Assembly (NCBI GenBank): GCA_046710535.1
Contig: JBKEHH010000003.1
Span: 62,001-126,000 of the forward strand
Direction of reading: 5' to 3'
DNA: 64,000 bases
Source of the DNA: CAWVSB01 sp046710535
GTDB lineage: Bacteria > Pseudomonadota > Gammaproteobacteria > Pseudomonadales > CAWVSB01
A program made the translations under genes and the position numbers. The notes beneath the pieces were generated by a model. That model was not told the origin of the DNA, did no database searches, and saw only the letters and a program-made list of their open reading frames with translations. This document shows positions 8,996 through 16,955 of the stretch, one piece after another; the first letter of the stretch is position 1, and every line of letters starts with the position of its first letter.

Positions 8996-9481
8996 CTATT
9001 TACCCTCCGAAGACTTGTTGGAATTAGAGAAAGAGCCCGCCATAAGCTTCGGGTCTAAGCGCATAAAGGTTGCTGTGCAATGGGCAATCGGAGTGTCTTG
9101 CTGACCTTCGTGATAGGCAATACCGCGACAAAACACCACATTATCAGTAACGCGATAAGCTTCTGCTTCACCTATTATGTCTAAACCCGGCTCGCCAGCA
9201 GACATATAATCTATTCGTAAGTCTAATGTTGGCATTAAACTTGGCTTGGACATTGCAGCCACTCCAGCAAAGCCGCAGGCTGTATCCATCAAGCTAGTCA
9301 AGGTCCCGCCGCTAACCGACCCGGTATCTACATTGCCAACAATATGGTCACTATAAGGAAGTATTAACTTAATTTTCCCAATATCTGCTGAAATCACATC
9401 AATACCCAGCACTGAGCAGTGCTTTATATGGGGGATAATTTTGCGCATTCGCTCGACAATTCTTGCTTGAACTTCAGTCAT
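8996..9481 (-). CDS. PaaI-family hotdog thioesterase
   Basis: A 161-residue hotdog thioesterase. The signature region GSVSGGTLTSLMDTACGFA contains the GG...L.D catalytic pattern on the central helix, and PTLDLRIDYM is the matching strand. It is the first gene of a minus-strand operon that continues with a second thioesterase, a small GNAT, a saccharopine-like reductase and a flavoprotein. Its start is divergent from the small gene at 9604. The association with CoA- and NAD(P)-dependent enzymes suggests acyl-CoA or aromatic-CoA turnover, but nothing in the sequence identifies the substrate. Confidence 0.88.
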   Translation of the reverse strand: MTEVQARIVERMRKIIPHIKHCSVLGIDVISADIGKIKLILPYSDHIVGNVDTGSVSGGTLTSLMDTACGFAGVAAMSKPSLMPTLDLRIDYMSAGEPGLDIIGEAEAYRVTDNVVFCRGIAYHEGQQDTPIAHCTATFMRLDPKLMAGSFSNSNKSSEGK

Positions 9482-9603
9482 TGTTCTCTCTTACTATTTA
9501 TTAAGCATAAATAAACAGTTTAACACCGTTTGATACGCATGTAGCTGCACAAAAATTAGTCAAATAACGTTATACTATGCGGTCATCAATAACAGTTGGC
9601 GCC

Positions 9604-9924
9604 ATGAAAAAGCAAACAAGTAAAAAAGAAGTCCGTAATCAACTACAACAACAAATGGATGATTTTCTATCCAAGGGCGGCGCAGTGGCCAGTATTGAAA
9701 CCGGTATCAGCGGTAGAGAAAATCCAGCAGCCGCTCCGCCAAACCATCCTTTTGCTAAGCCTAAAGAAACACGTACCCCGGTGCTCGACAGTATTGAGTC
9801 AATAAAAGCTAGACGAAAAACAAAGACCGGACCGGTTAAAAAATCAAAGTCTAGCGGCCCAGTTCGCAAGCCTGTACTAGATGATTTTGGTGAAATTGTT
9901 CGCTGGGTTTGGGTTGAAGAATAA
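9604..9924 (+). CDS. Small basic hypothetical protein with a QQMDDFLSKGG motif
   Basis: A 106-residue protein with no assigned function. The N-terminal third is helical and ends in QQQMDDFLSKGGAVASIETG. A low-complexity basic middle follows (RRKTKTGPVKKSKSSG), then VLDDFGEIVRWVWVEE at the C-terminus. ATG 9604 is chosen because the upstream in-frame ATG at 9577 overlaps a -10-like TATACT at 9571-9576. The motif (Q)(I/M)(E/D)DF.(S/A)(K/R)GG recurs in the 61-residue protein at 13424, so the two are probably distant relatives. Comparable motifs occur in uncharacterised gammaproteobacterial proteins as I recall them. Confidence 0.7.
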   Translation: MKKQTSKKEVRNQLQQQMDDFLSKGGAVASIETGISGRENPAAAPPNHPFAKPKETRTPVLDSIESIKARRKTKTGPVKKSKSSGPVRKPVLDDFGEIVRWVWVEE

Positions 9925-9987
9925 AAGACAATCCCGGAAATTGGCGCTAACATAACTATAATAAGAACGATATGCTGAGGAATAGCA

Positions 9988-11643
9988 ATGCGTAAACTAA
10001 CTCTAACTGATGCCAGTTTTTTAATCAGTGAATCCCGACAAACACCGATGCATGTTGGTGGGCTGAATCTATACACAATGCCAGACGGCGTTAATGAAAC
10101 GGAGTACCTTCACGATATTGCAAAAAAAATGCGTCATCGGGGAGCGCTGCGTTTTCCGTTTGGCGATATTTTAAAAATGGGGCCATTTGGCGTGTATGGT
10201 AATATTTATCTAGAGCGTGATAGCGCTATTGATATGGATTATCACATCCGCCACTCGGCGCTACCGAAGCCCGGCCGTTATCGAGAACTATTTGTTTTGG
10301 TATCACGCTTACATAGCTCCCTACTTGATCGGTCTAGACCGTTGTGGGAAATGCACTTAATCGAAGGCCTGCCGAATAGGCAATTCGCCACTTACTTTAA
10401 AATCCATCACAGCGTGATGGATGGTATTGGGGCAATGCATTTTAGCGACAGTATGTTGACTGAGAATCCAAAACAAAAAATAGAAATATCACCATTTTCT
10501 ATTGAAGCTTATGACACTTATAAAAAGAAATTGTTTAACAGCGTTAAGGCGCCAGCATCTATTGCACCAAAAGCGCTAACAGAAATAGTTGAGGATCGAG
10601 TTGGTAGCGGTACTAATATAGCGAAGGCTCTACAAAAAACAGCTTCAGCATGGTTTAACGGCAACAATGGTCTATCGACTCCTTGGCTGAATATTCCACG
10701 CACTGCATTCAACGAAAAAATCACTGGTGCTAGACGTTTTGTCGCCCAATCGTGGGATCTAGAGCGGATAAAAAAAGTCGGCAAGGCCTATGACGGCACT
10801 CTTAATGACGCTGTATTGGCCATGTGTTCAGGCGCTCTGCGCCGTTACTTAATATCTCAAAACGATTTACCCGACGGGTCTTTAAAGGCGATGGCGCCAG
10901 TATCTGTGCGCGCCGCAGGTGACGTCGACGCAGCCAATGCCATTAGCTTTTTAACTGCAGATTTGGCCACAAACATTGGTGACCCGAAAGAGCGTATGCA
11001 TGCTATTCAACGCTCAGTAAGTGCGGGTAAAGAGCAGTTGCGCGCCATGACTAAAAAAGAGATAGGGTTATATACTATTCTTGCGCAATCGCCATTAATT
11101 CTCACTATATTAACGGGCACCGGCAGCAAGTATCCCGCGTTTAGTACGGTGATTTCAAATGTACCAGGGCCTAGAAATCAAATGTATTTTCACGGTTCTA
11201 AACTTGATGGTATATACCCTGCATCTATACCATTTGAAGGTTTTGCAGTTAACTTCACCGTGGTAAGTAACTGTGGTCGCCTCGACTTCGGTATTACTGC
11301 CTGTCGCAAAGCCGCACCACAATTGCAACGCCTAATAGACTATCTAGAAGATGCGCTAGTTGAACTGGAAGAAGCGGTTGGTATTACTCCGCCTAACAGT
11401 AAGAAAGCTAGCACAGCCAAACCTAAGGCAGCGAAAGCGGCACCTAAGGCTAAAAGCAAAGTCGCTGCTTCAACAACTGCTAGATCTAGCGTTAAAGCTG
11501 CGCCAAAGGCTAAGCCGCAAACAGTGCCAAAATTAAAAGTGAAAGCAGAGGCTAAGGCAAAACAAAAACCAAAAAGAAAAGCCACCATACAAACTGGCCT
11601 TAAAAGGAAAAAGGGGCCACCTAAAAAAGTTGCCGACAAGTAG
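9988..11643 (+). CDS. Wax-ester synthase/diacylglycerol acyltransferase (WS/DGAT)
   Basis: A 551-residue bifunctional WS/DGAT that esterifies fatty alcohols or diacylglycerol with acyl-CoA for storage lipid. The catalytic HHSVMDG (140-146) matches HHxxxDG. RPLWEMHLIEGL (117-128), NDAVLAMCSGALRRYL and the ISNVPGPRNQMYFHGSKL region are standard. The family body ends near residue 470. Residues 472-551 form an extra tail rich in Lys (25 of 80), Ala and Pro, like a histone H1 tail. ATG 9988 is preceded by a weak ribosome-binding site. The enzyme call is firm. The tail may bind nucleic acid, membranes or a lipid-body surface. Confidence 0.93.
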   Translation: MRKLTLTDASFLISESRQTPMHVGGLNLYTMPDGVNETEYLHDIAKKMRHRGALRFPFGDILKMGPFGVYGNIYLERDSAIDMDYHIRHSALPKPGRYRELFVLVSRLHSSLLDRSRPLWEMHLIEGLPNRQFATYFKIHHSVMDGIGAMHFSDSMLTENPKQKIEISPFSIEAYDTYKKKLFNSVKAPASIAPKALTEIVEDRVGSGTNIAKALQKTASAWFNGNNGLSTPWLNIPRTAFNEKITGARRFVAQSWDLERIKKVGKAYDGTLNDAVLAMCSGALRRYLISQNDLPDGSLKAMAPVSVRAAGDVDAANAISFLTADLATNIGDPKERMHAIQRSVSAGKEQLRAMTKKEIGLYTILAQSPLILTILTGTGSKYPAFSTVISNVPGPRNQMYFHGSKLDGIYPASIPFEGFAVNFTVVSNCGRLDFGITACRKAAPQLQRLIDYLEDALVELEEAVGITPPNSKKASTAKPKAAKAAPKAKSKVAASTTARSSVKAAPKAKPQTVPKLKVKAEAKAKQKPKRKATIQTGLKRKKGPPKKVADK

Positions 11644-11650
11644 GCATTAA

Positions 11651-12718
11651 CTAGGCAACCTTGCTCCAACTAAATTCAGCCTGCCCAGTGAGCGTCTGCT
11701 TGCTGGGCATCCATAATGCAGCGGCAAGGTCGGCAATTTCTTCATGCATACCATTACTTATCCATGTCGCTAAGGTCTGAGCAACATCGGGATAATTAAC
11801 GCCTTGCGATTGAAAAGCTGTTTCCAACCAATATTTTGCTTGCACCTTATCCAAACTATGCATTACCGAGGCATAGCCCAGCTGCTCCAGCGCTAATGCG
11901 TTCGATAGTTGTTCCACTTGGTTTAACAGCGGCTTAGTCAGTACTGGCTTGCCTAACTGTAAACACTCACTGATTAGTTCAAACCCGCTGTTACAAATAA
12001 CACCTTTACTGCGCCACAGTTGACGCTTGAAATCCACAATACTGGATTTACGCAAATTAACATTTTCAGCCATACCGTCTGCTAATTCTGGGGAGTATTG
12101 GATAAAGCGATACTCTGGCATTTGCTGCAACCAACGAGTCACCTCACGTTGATCTTCAAACGGCAGATACACCAAGTAGTGATCACTAGTAGATTCATTA
12201 AAAGTCGGCAAATCTAAAATAGGCGGCAATATAGTATCGCTATAAGGATGCCAATGCAGACCAATCCCGAAATCTACCGGTGCAAAATTTTTCATAATAA
12301 AACGAGTTAAACTTGTATCACCGGTCATTGGCACATCTTGACCAAATGCATACTGATGCCCAATACCAATTGACTTCACTTTACTTAAACGTGCCGCCCA
12401 CGCTGACACTGGTTCAAAATCACTGATTACTAAGTTATAACTAGACACGTCTACTGACAGCGCTTCCATTAATAAATACGGGATATTTAGTTGCCGCGCT
12501 GTATCCAAATAACTTACTTTGCCGCCACCGCTACTAAAACTTAAACCACGGTAGTACCGACAATCGTCAAATGGCTCCATGTCGTAAAATTGATCTTTAT
12601 CGCGGCCAGAAAACAACCAAGTAATGTCCACCGGCAGATCTTCAAAGGCCTTCGCCATTGCTCGTGCGCGGCTAATATGACCCTGTCCAGTACCTTGTAC
12701 ACCGTATAAAATTCTCAT
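11651..12718 (-). CDS. Glycosyltransferase of the MJ1255/VC2487 (GT28-like) type
   Basis: A protein of about 355 residues resembling nucleotide-sugar-dependent GT-B glycosyltransferases of the MJ1255 family. The N-terminal ILYGVQGTGQGHISRARA is the typical G-x-G-H-x-x-R loop. The C-terminal VICNSGFELISECLQLGKPV block, followed by QVEQLSNA, is the donor-binding region. ATG 12718 is favoured because its GGAG ribosome-binding site lies in the end of the PAP2 gene and the start overlaps that stop codon (TAATG); a longer in-frame start would extend into the PAP2 gene. Coupling to a PAP2 phosphatase suggests envelope glycan or glycolipid work. Confidence 0.85.
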   Translation of the reverse strand: MRILYGVQGTGQGHISRARAMAKAFEDLPVDITWLFSGRDKDQFYDMEPFDDCRYYRGLSFSSGGGKVSYLDTARQLNIPYLLMEALSVDVSSYNLVISDFEPVSAWAARLSKVKSIGIGHQYAFGQDVPMTGDTSLTRFIMKNFAPVDFGIGLHWHPYSDTILPPILDLPTFNESTSDHYLVYLPFEDQREVTRWLQQMPEYRFIQYSPELADGMAENVNLRKSSIVDFKRQLWRSKGVICNSGFELISECLQLGKPVLTKPLLNQVEQLSNALALEQLGYASVMHSLDKVQAKYWLETAFQSQGVNYPDVAQTLATWISNGMHEEIADLAAALWMPSKQTLTGQAEFSWSKVA

Positions 12719-13248
12719 TATATTAGCTCCATAAAGTTCGCTACTAGCAAACAACAACCAGACCCCATTAACGCACCAACTAATGTGTCACCAGGGAAAT
12801 GTACGCCCAACACCACTCTAGACAGCCCCACTAAACAGGCCCACGCATACACCACAATAAATGGTGACGCATAAACAACTGCTAACGCAGTTGCCAGTAA
12901 AAATGCACCCGAGGTGTGGCCAGAGGGAAAACTAAAACGATCAGATGCGGTAATAATACTGCTAAAATCCGGGAAAAAATCTTGTGGTCTGCGACGCTTC
13001 AGTCCATTTTTTAATAACCAGTACAATATTCTTTCGATTAACAATGCCCCTGCCAACAATACAAAGAATCCATTTGCTTGTGGCGCTGCCATTAATAATA
13101 ATAGTAGCGGTATCAGCGCATGCAGATAGCCATCACCCGACCGAGAGATCGCTTTAGCCACTGGCACTACTGTGCGACGCCTACTCTGCTTGTAAATGTA
13201 GCCAAGCAAGCTGGCATCAATTTTTTGTAACTTTGATAAAATTTCCAT
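12718..13248 (-). CDS. PAP2-family membrane phosphatase
   Basis: An integral-membrane lipid phosphatase of about 176 residues. All three catalytic motifs are present: KNGLKRRRP (K-x6-RP), FPSGHTSG (PSGH) and SRVVLGVHFPGD (SRx5HxxxD). Several hydrophobic helices surround them. Candidate substrates in the family are phosphatidic acid, undecaprenyl pyrophosphate and similar lipids. ATG 13248 is preferred; an in-frame ATG at 13293 would add 15 residues without a better ribosome-binding site. The gene overlaps the glycosyltransferase by one base, so the two act together, perhaps recycling or dephosphorylating the lipid carrier. Confidence 0.9.
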   Translation of the reverse strand: MEILSKLQKIDASLLGYIYKQSRRRTVVPVAKAISRSGDGYLHALIPLLLLLMAAPQANGFFVLLAGALLIERILYWLLKNGLKRRRPQDFFPDFSSIITASDRFSFPSGHTSGAFLLATALAVVYASPFIVVYAWACLVGLSRVVLGVHFPGDTLVGALMGSGCCLLVANFMELI

Positions 13249-13423
13249 TCCTATAACTTGGCATGAGTTTATGACAAAACTATGGCCGATCAATGAACCT
13301 TTGAAGACACTGCCCTCTGTTCGCTGTCACAAAACTTTCAAGTAAATCACCACGCTTTGTCATATTTAAAACCAATAATCAAAGCCGACATTAAAACCAA
13401 CTAAAACAATACAGGTGACTACT

Positions 13424-13609
13424 ATGTTGACGACAGATATGGAATGTAGCGTACTAAAAAATTCCGCTCGCCAAGAAATACACTCTCAAATAGAGGATTT
13501 TATTGCTAGAGGCGGGAAAATAGAACTATTGCCCAGCAATATTTCTACGGTAAAACCGGTTGGCCCTATTTGGCACAGCGAGAAACTAGAAATGACCTCG
13601 ATTAATTAA
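13424..13609 (+). CDS. Small hypothetical protein related to the one at 9604
   Basis: A 61-residue protein of unknown function. Its core RQEIHSQIEDFIARGGKIELLP resembles the N-terminal helix of the protein at 9604 (QLQQQMDDFLSKGGAVASI; shown here in part). ATG 13424 is preferred over GTG 13415 because AGGTGA at 13413-13418 is correctly spaced for the ATG. It is divergent from the PAP2 gene. The C-terminal part is short and polar. The gene is likely real, given the good ribosome-binding site and the conserved motif, but nothing suggests an activity. Confidence 0.65.
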   Translation: MLTTDMECSVLKNSARQEIHSQIEDFIARGGKIELLPSNISTVKPVGPIWHSEKLEMTSIN

Positions 13610-13692
13610 TTTTGCCAACCTAGTAGAACTACGCATATACAAGAACTGGCAACAGGCAGACTATGCGCCGGCAGATTACAAAATTCTTACAA

Positions 13693-13891
13693 TATAATTG
13701 GTATAAACGTGAATCTTATTTCTAACAGCACCATGCATCTGGAATGTAAACGAGTTAAATCGTTTGCGATGGCCTGTGTATGGTCTGCAAATAGGGTTCC
13801 CAGTTAGGCTAGTTATTTAATTTTTACAAAAAAGCCTTTGGGACCGAATAATCCCAAAGGCTTTTTTGTTTATGTCTGTTGGGGTTTTCGG
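13693..13891 (+). promoter_or_regulatory. Promoter plus attenuator-like leader of the MFS gene
   Basis: A consensus -10 TATAAT (13693-13698), with no good -35, would start a leader of about 120 bases before the terminator at 13826-13869. Within it are a hairpin at 13746-13767 (stem GUAAACGA/UCGUUUGC with one wobble) and a possible closing stem GGCCU (13771-13775) with AGGCU (13806-13810). The segment TCCCAGTTAGGCT (13798-13810) can pair with the terminator's 5' arm AGCCTTTGGGA (13833-13843), apart from a small bulge. That gives mutually exclusive antiterminator and terminator forms, as in riboswitches and attenuators. No known aptamer class was recognised. An independent small RNA ending at the terminator is the main alternative. 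Confidence 0.45.
13826..13869 (+). terminator. Strong intrinsic terminator just before the MFS gene
   Basis: Perfect 18-bp inverted repeat with an 8-base loop (arms 13826-13843 and 13852-13869), G+C-rich core GCCTTTGGGA and runs of six A and six T at the two ends, so it could work on both strands. It sits 22 bases before the chosen MFS start, inside any longer version of that reading frame. Confidence 0.92.
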
Positions 13892-15139
13892 ATGCAGGGC
13901 CAGAACTTGGTTAACATCATGGAAAACTTACTACGTAGCAACATTACAAAAATTCAAATCATGGGTTTCTTTCAGGCTTTCACACCTGTAGTGCCTATCT
14001 TTGTGCCTCTAGTTCAAGCGAACGACTTAAGCATGATGCAAATCATGCAAGCACAAGCCATATTCGCTTTCACTATTGCTATGGCAGAGGTGCCATCGGG
14101 TTATTTAGCCGATAGCTGGGGCCGTAAAAACACCTTGATACTTGGCTCCGTTTTACTCGCTATAGGCTGGATATGGTTTTGCTTTGCCACCAGCTTTAGC
14201 GGCCTAATTGTGTATGAAGTACTAATGGGAATCGCACTTAGCTTATTCTCAGGCACTGACTTGGCTATGCTTTACGATAGCCAAGCGGCAATTAATAAAA
14301 CTAGCATACATGCCGGCGCGGTTGATAGTAGTGCGTCAAAACTGGTCTCAATAAAAGCCTTTGCTGAAGCAGCAGCCGCATTTGGTGCCAGCATATTAAT
14401 GATCTTTTCAATAGCCTGGGTTGCGCCAATTCAAGCTGTAACAGCCATAGTGCCATTGCTAATAGCCCTAAGTTTGGTCGAGCCGATGCGTGAATCCAGC
14501 TTGGTTAGCCACAAAGATAATTTACGTAATATGGTTTGTGCGGTAACTAATAGTCCAATAGTAATGTGGACTATTGCCGTCATCATAAGCTTTGGTCTAG
14601 CTACCATAGTAGGCTTTTGGACGCTACAGAAATACTGGCAGCACAATGATATTGCCATCGAGAACTATGGTTATATCTGGGCGTTTTACTGCTTGATTGT
14701 ATCGCTTAGTGCTCGTGGAGCGGTAAATGCCGAGCGTCGATTAGGCGTCAAAAACCTATTGCTACTAATGATTGTGTTTGCGATAGCGGCATTTGTTGGC
14801 ATGGCGTTAAGCAGTGGTTGGATAGGCATATTGATCGGTGGTTTATTTCAAGTAAGCCGAGGATTTTATCACGTAGTGTTTTTCGACGCGTTAAACCGAC
14901 GGCTTGCCAGTGAATATCGAGCCACTATTAACTCGATAACTAGCCTGGGGATAAGAGCGATCTTTATAGTCTGCGGCCCTGCGCTTGGTTTTGTCATTGA
15001 CCAATATGGCATTACTGTCGCGCTGTGGGCGATAGCTGGGTTATTCACCCCTACCCTAGGTATTATTTTAGTAGTACTTACCCGCTGTATTAGTAAGGGA
15101 GAGAGAGAAAATACCACGACCGCGCTGGCTACAAACTAA
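13892..15139 (+). CDS. MFS transporter
   Basis: A major-facilitator permease of about 415 residues with roughly 12 predicted helices. The loop 2-3 signature EVPSGYLADSWGRKNTL (G-x-x-x-D-x-x-G-R-K/R) is clear near residues 70-86. The SGTDLAMLYDS region in helix 4-5 is shared by a subfamily of uncharacterised MFS exporters. ATG 13892 follows a GGGG stretch; ATG 13919 is an alternative. Starts before 13870 are excluded because they lie inside the upstream terminator. Expression is likely controlled by that leader. The transported compound is unknown; the candidate attenuator implies it may be sensed directly or through a metabolite. Confidence 0.87.
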   Translation: MQGQNLVNIMENLLRSNITKIQIMGFFQAFTPVVPIFVPLVQANDLSMMQIMQAQAIFAFTIAMAEVPSGYLADSWGRKNTLILGSVLLAIGWIWFCFATSFSGLIVYEVLMGIALSLFSGTDLAMLYDSQAAINKTSIHAGAVDSSASKLVSIKAFAEAAAAFGASILMIFSIAWVAPIQAVTAIVPLLIALSLVEPMRESSLVSHKDNLRNMVCAVTNSPIVMWTIAVIISFGLATIVGFWTLQKYWQHNDIAIENYGYIWAFYCLIVSLSARGAVNAERRLGVKNLLLLMIVFAIAAFVGMALSSGWIGILIGGLFQVSRGFYHVVFFDALNRRLASEYRATINSITSLGIRAIFIVCGPALGFVIDQYGITVALWAIAGLFTPTLGIILVVLTRCISKGERENTTTALATN

Positions 15140-15159
15140 TCCAAGGCCAGCCTTACTTA

Positions 15160-15200
15160 CCTTCACCGCTGCATAATCGCAGTGCTGAAGGCTTTTTTTT
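15160..15200 (+). terminator. Intrinsic terminator of the MFS gene
   Basis: A 13-position stem (arms 15160-15172 and 15179-15191, one mismatch and one G-U pair) with a 6-base loop is followed by a T8 run. It lies 20 bases after the transporter stop codon, between convergent genes. Confidence 0.88.
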
Positions 15201-16155
15201 ACAATGAGCTTGGTGCTGGCTTAGCCTCAAAATTTTGCTCGTCAATTTCAGTAGTATCTTCACCACCAAAAGCGCTTACCAAGCCCTTAATAAAGCGAGA
15301 CAACTCAAGCGCCATAATAGAAAAGTCATTATCAAATTTTTCAGCAACGTCCTGTGCATCGCTACTGTCAGCCTGTTCTTGAATCACATCATCAAAACCT
15401 AGACCTTTGACTGCTAAGTTTTCATCTATTACGCAATCAATTCCCGCACTCCAAATCAAGCCTAACTTACTAACAGTCATACCGGCCTTTAGATGATTGT
15501 TCATCTCTGTTGATGTTAAGTCTTGATGTTTACAGCGAATAGTACCGCCCTCATCACTAGGGTCTCGCAACTCACACTGATGACCAAACTCAAAGCCGTT
15601 GGGTGCTTCGCTACTGAGCAACCAATTAGTCATCGCTTGCAGTGGAATATTTTTAGCCTGCAACGGAATGACTGGCAAAGTACCTAAAGCATCACGCAGT
15701 GCATTGAGAAAATCTTCTGCTTTTTTGGCTGAGGCACAATTGATAACTAACCAACCTTCGCGTGGCGCAATATAGGCATACTGTAGGCTTGAGCGTACAA
15801 ACGCCTTCGGCATGAGCGTGAATATCATCTCTTCTTTTAGTGACTGTTTTTCTTTACGCCCAACGCTGCGCGCTTCCGCTTGTTCAATCATTTCAATTTG
15901 CTGTTCTAATTCTTCAGCAACTACCGATGCAGGCAGCAATTTATCTTGGCGTTTAGCGCACAACATAATGTTACCGCTATTAGCATGCACCAAGTCTGAG
16001 CCATGACGCCCCAACGGCGGCACCCAGCCAGTGCGGCTTAATTCTTGGCTTTCACAAGGCTGAAATTCAAACTCGGTTAACTGTTCGCTAATTTCTTCCG
16101 GAGTTAATTCAAACGGCTTAGTAAAACGATAAATATAAAGATTTTTAAACCACAT
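15199..16155 (-). CDS. rdgC: Recombination-associated protein RdgC
   Basis: RdgC, a ring-shaped double-stranded DNA-binding protein that restrains RecA in gammaproteobacteria. The N-terminus MWFKNLYIYRFTKPFEL and the GWVPPLGRHG block are diagnostic. The 318-residue length is close to the usual ~300-305. The reading frame extends upstream to 16230 through a hydrophobic stretch (LGILIFSWLILSLLF), but that part overlaps the fklB terminator hairpin, and homologues begin at MWF, so ATG 16155 is chosen. It follows fklB on the same strand, separated by that terminator. The family call is secure. Confidence 0.95.
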   Translation of the reverse strand: MWFKNLYIYRFTKPFELTPEEISEQLTEFEFQPCESQELSRTGWVPPLGRHGSDLVHANSGNIMLCAKRQDKLLPASVVAEELEQQIEMIEQAEARSVGRKEKQSLKEEMIFTLMPKAFVRSSLQYAYIAPREGWLVINCASAKKAEDFLNALRDALGTLPVIPLQAKNIPLQAMTNWLLSSEAPNGFEFGHQCELRDPSDEGGTIRCKHQDLTSTEMNNHLKAGMTVSKLGLIWSAGIDCVIDENLAVKGLGFDDVIQEQADSSDAQDVAEKFDNDFSIMALELSRFIKGLVSAFGGEDTTEIDEQNFEAKPAPSSL

Positions 16156-16204
16156 ACGCAGACCACTTAATGTATTAATAAATAAAAGAGATAAAATCAG
16201 CCAA

Positions 16205-16248
16205 CTAAAAATTAAAATGCCAAGGCGCATTTACTGCAGCCTTGGCAT
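16205..16248 (-). terminator. Intrinsic terminator of fklB
   Basis: Inverted repeat ATGCCAAGG / CCTTGGCAT (arms 16240-16248 and 16217-16225 on the plus strand, 14-base loop). Read on the minus strand it is followed by TTTTAATTTTT. It begins 18 bases after the fklB stop. It supports the shorter rdgC start. Confidence 0.8.
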
Positions 16249-16265
16249 GGTGTTGCCCAGCTATC

Positions 16266-16883
16266 TTAAACGATGTCTAGCAACTCAACTTCAAAAATTA
16301 GTGCTTCACATGGACCAATATCCGCGCCGGCACCTTGTTGGCCATAAGCCAAGTGGTGAGGTACAAATAAACGCCATTTAGAACCAGTAGCCATCATTTG
16401 CAATGCTTCAGTCCAACCGGCAATAACGCCGCTTACTGGGAATTCAGCTGGTTCGCCGCGTTCAACCGAACTATCGAAAACCTTACCGCTAATAAGACTA
16501 CCATGATAATGGGTACGCACTGTAGAAGCAGACGTTGGCATCTCGCCAGTCCCTTCAGTAATCACTTCGTATTGCAGACCAGATTCAGTAACAGTCACTT
16601 CGTCGCGACTCGCATTATCAGCTAAGAAGGCCTCACCCTTGGCTGACAATTCTTTCGATGCGTCTTCTTGCTGGGCTTGAAGACGAACGTTAATTTCGTT
16701 AAACGCCGCTTCCATATCAGCCTCTGCAATCGGGCTAGCCTGGCTATTTAATGCGTCATTAATACCTTCCACCACACAATCAACTTGCATGCCATCGAAA
16801 GGACTATTTGCCAATTGCTCACCCATTTGACGACCAATACCGTAACTTACACGTTCTTCTACCGAGCCATATTTATCAGACAT
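16266..16883 (-). CDS. fklB: FKBP-type peptidyl-prolyl isomerase FklB
   Basis: A 205-residue FKBP22-type cis-trans prolyl isomerase, matching FklB of E. coli in length. The N-terminal dimerisation domain starts MSDKYGSVEERVSYGIGRQM. The C-terminal FKBP domain has VRTHYHGSLISGKVFDSS and GWTEALQMM, plus the AYGQQGAG loop. The frame is open upstream to 17042 through a hydrophobic segment, but ATG 16883 with a GAGTG ribosome-binding site gives the canonical N-terminus and leaves room for the divergent YchJ gene. No signal peptide is present, so it is probably cytoplasmic. Confidence is high. Confidence 0.94.
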   Translation of the reverse strand: MSDKYGSVEERVSYGIGRQMGEQLANSPFDGMQVDCVVEGINDALNSQASPIAEADMEAAFNEINVRLQAQQEDASKELSAKGEAFLADNASRDEVTVTESGLQYEVITEGTGEMPTSASTVRTHYHGSLISGKVFDSSVERGEPAEFPVSGVIAGWTEALQMMATGSKWRLFVPHHLAYGQQGAGADIGPCEALIFEVELLDIV

Positions 16884-16955
16884 TTCACTCACTTTATTCA
16901 AGTTAAAAAAGGGCGCGTAGTGTAGCATGAACAATAAGATACCGACGAATAATAG

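Noticed and set aside
13746..13810. Guanidine-I (ykkC) riboswitch resemblance through TAGGGTTCCC
   Set aside because: Only a short piece agrees with the conserved CUAGGGUUCCG segment, and the spacing to the terminator is too short for the usual ykkC core; the ACGAG segment is in a different arrangement.
16156..16230. A membrane-anchored, longer RdgC
   Set aside because: The hydrophobic extension overlaps the fklB terminator hairpin, and RdgC homologues begin at MWFKNL, so the start is downstream.
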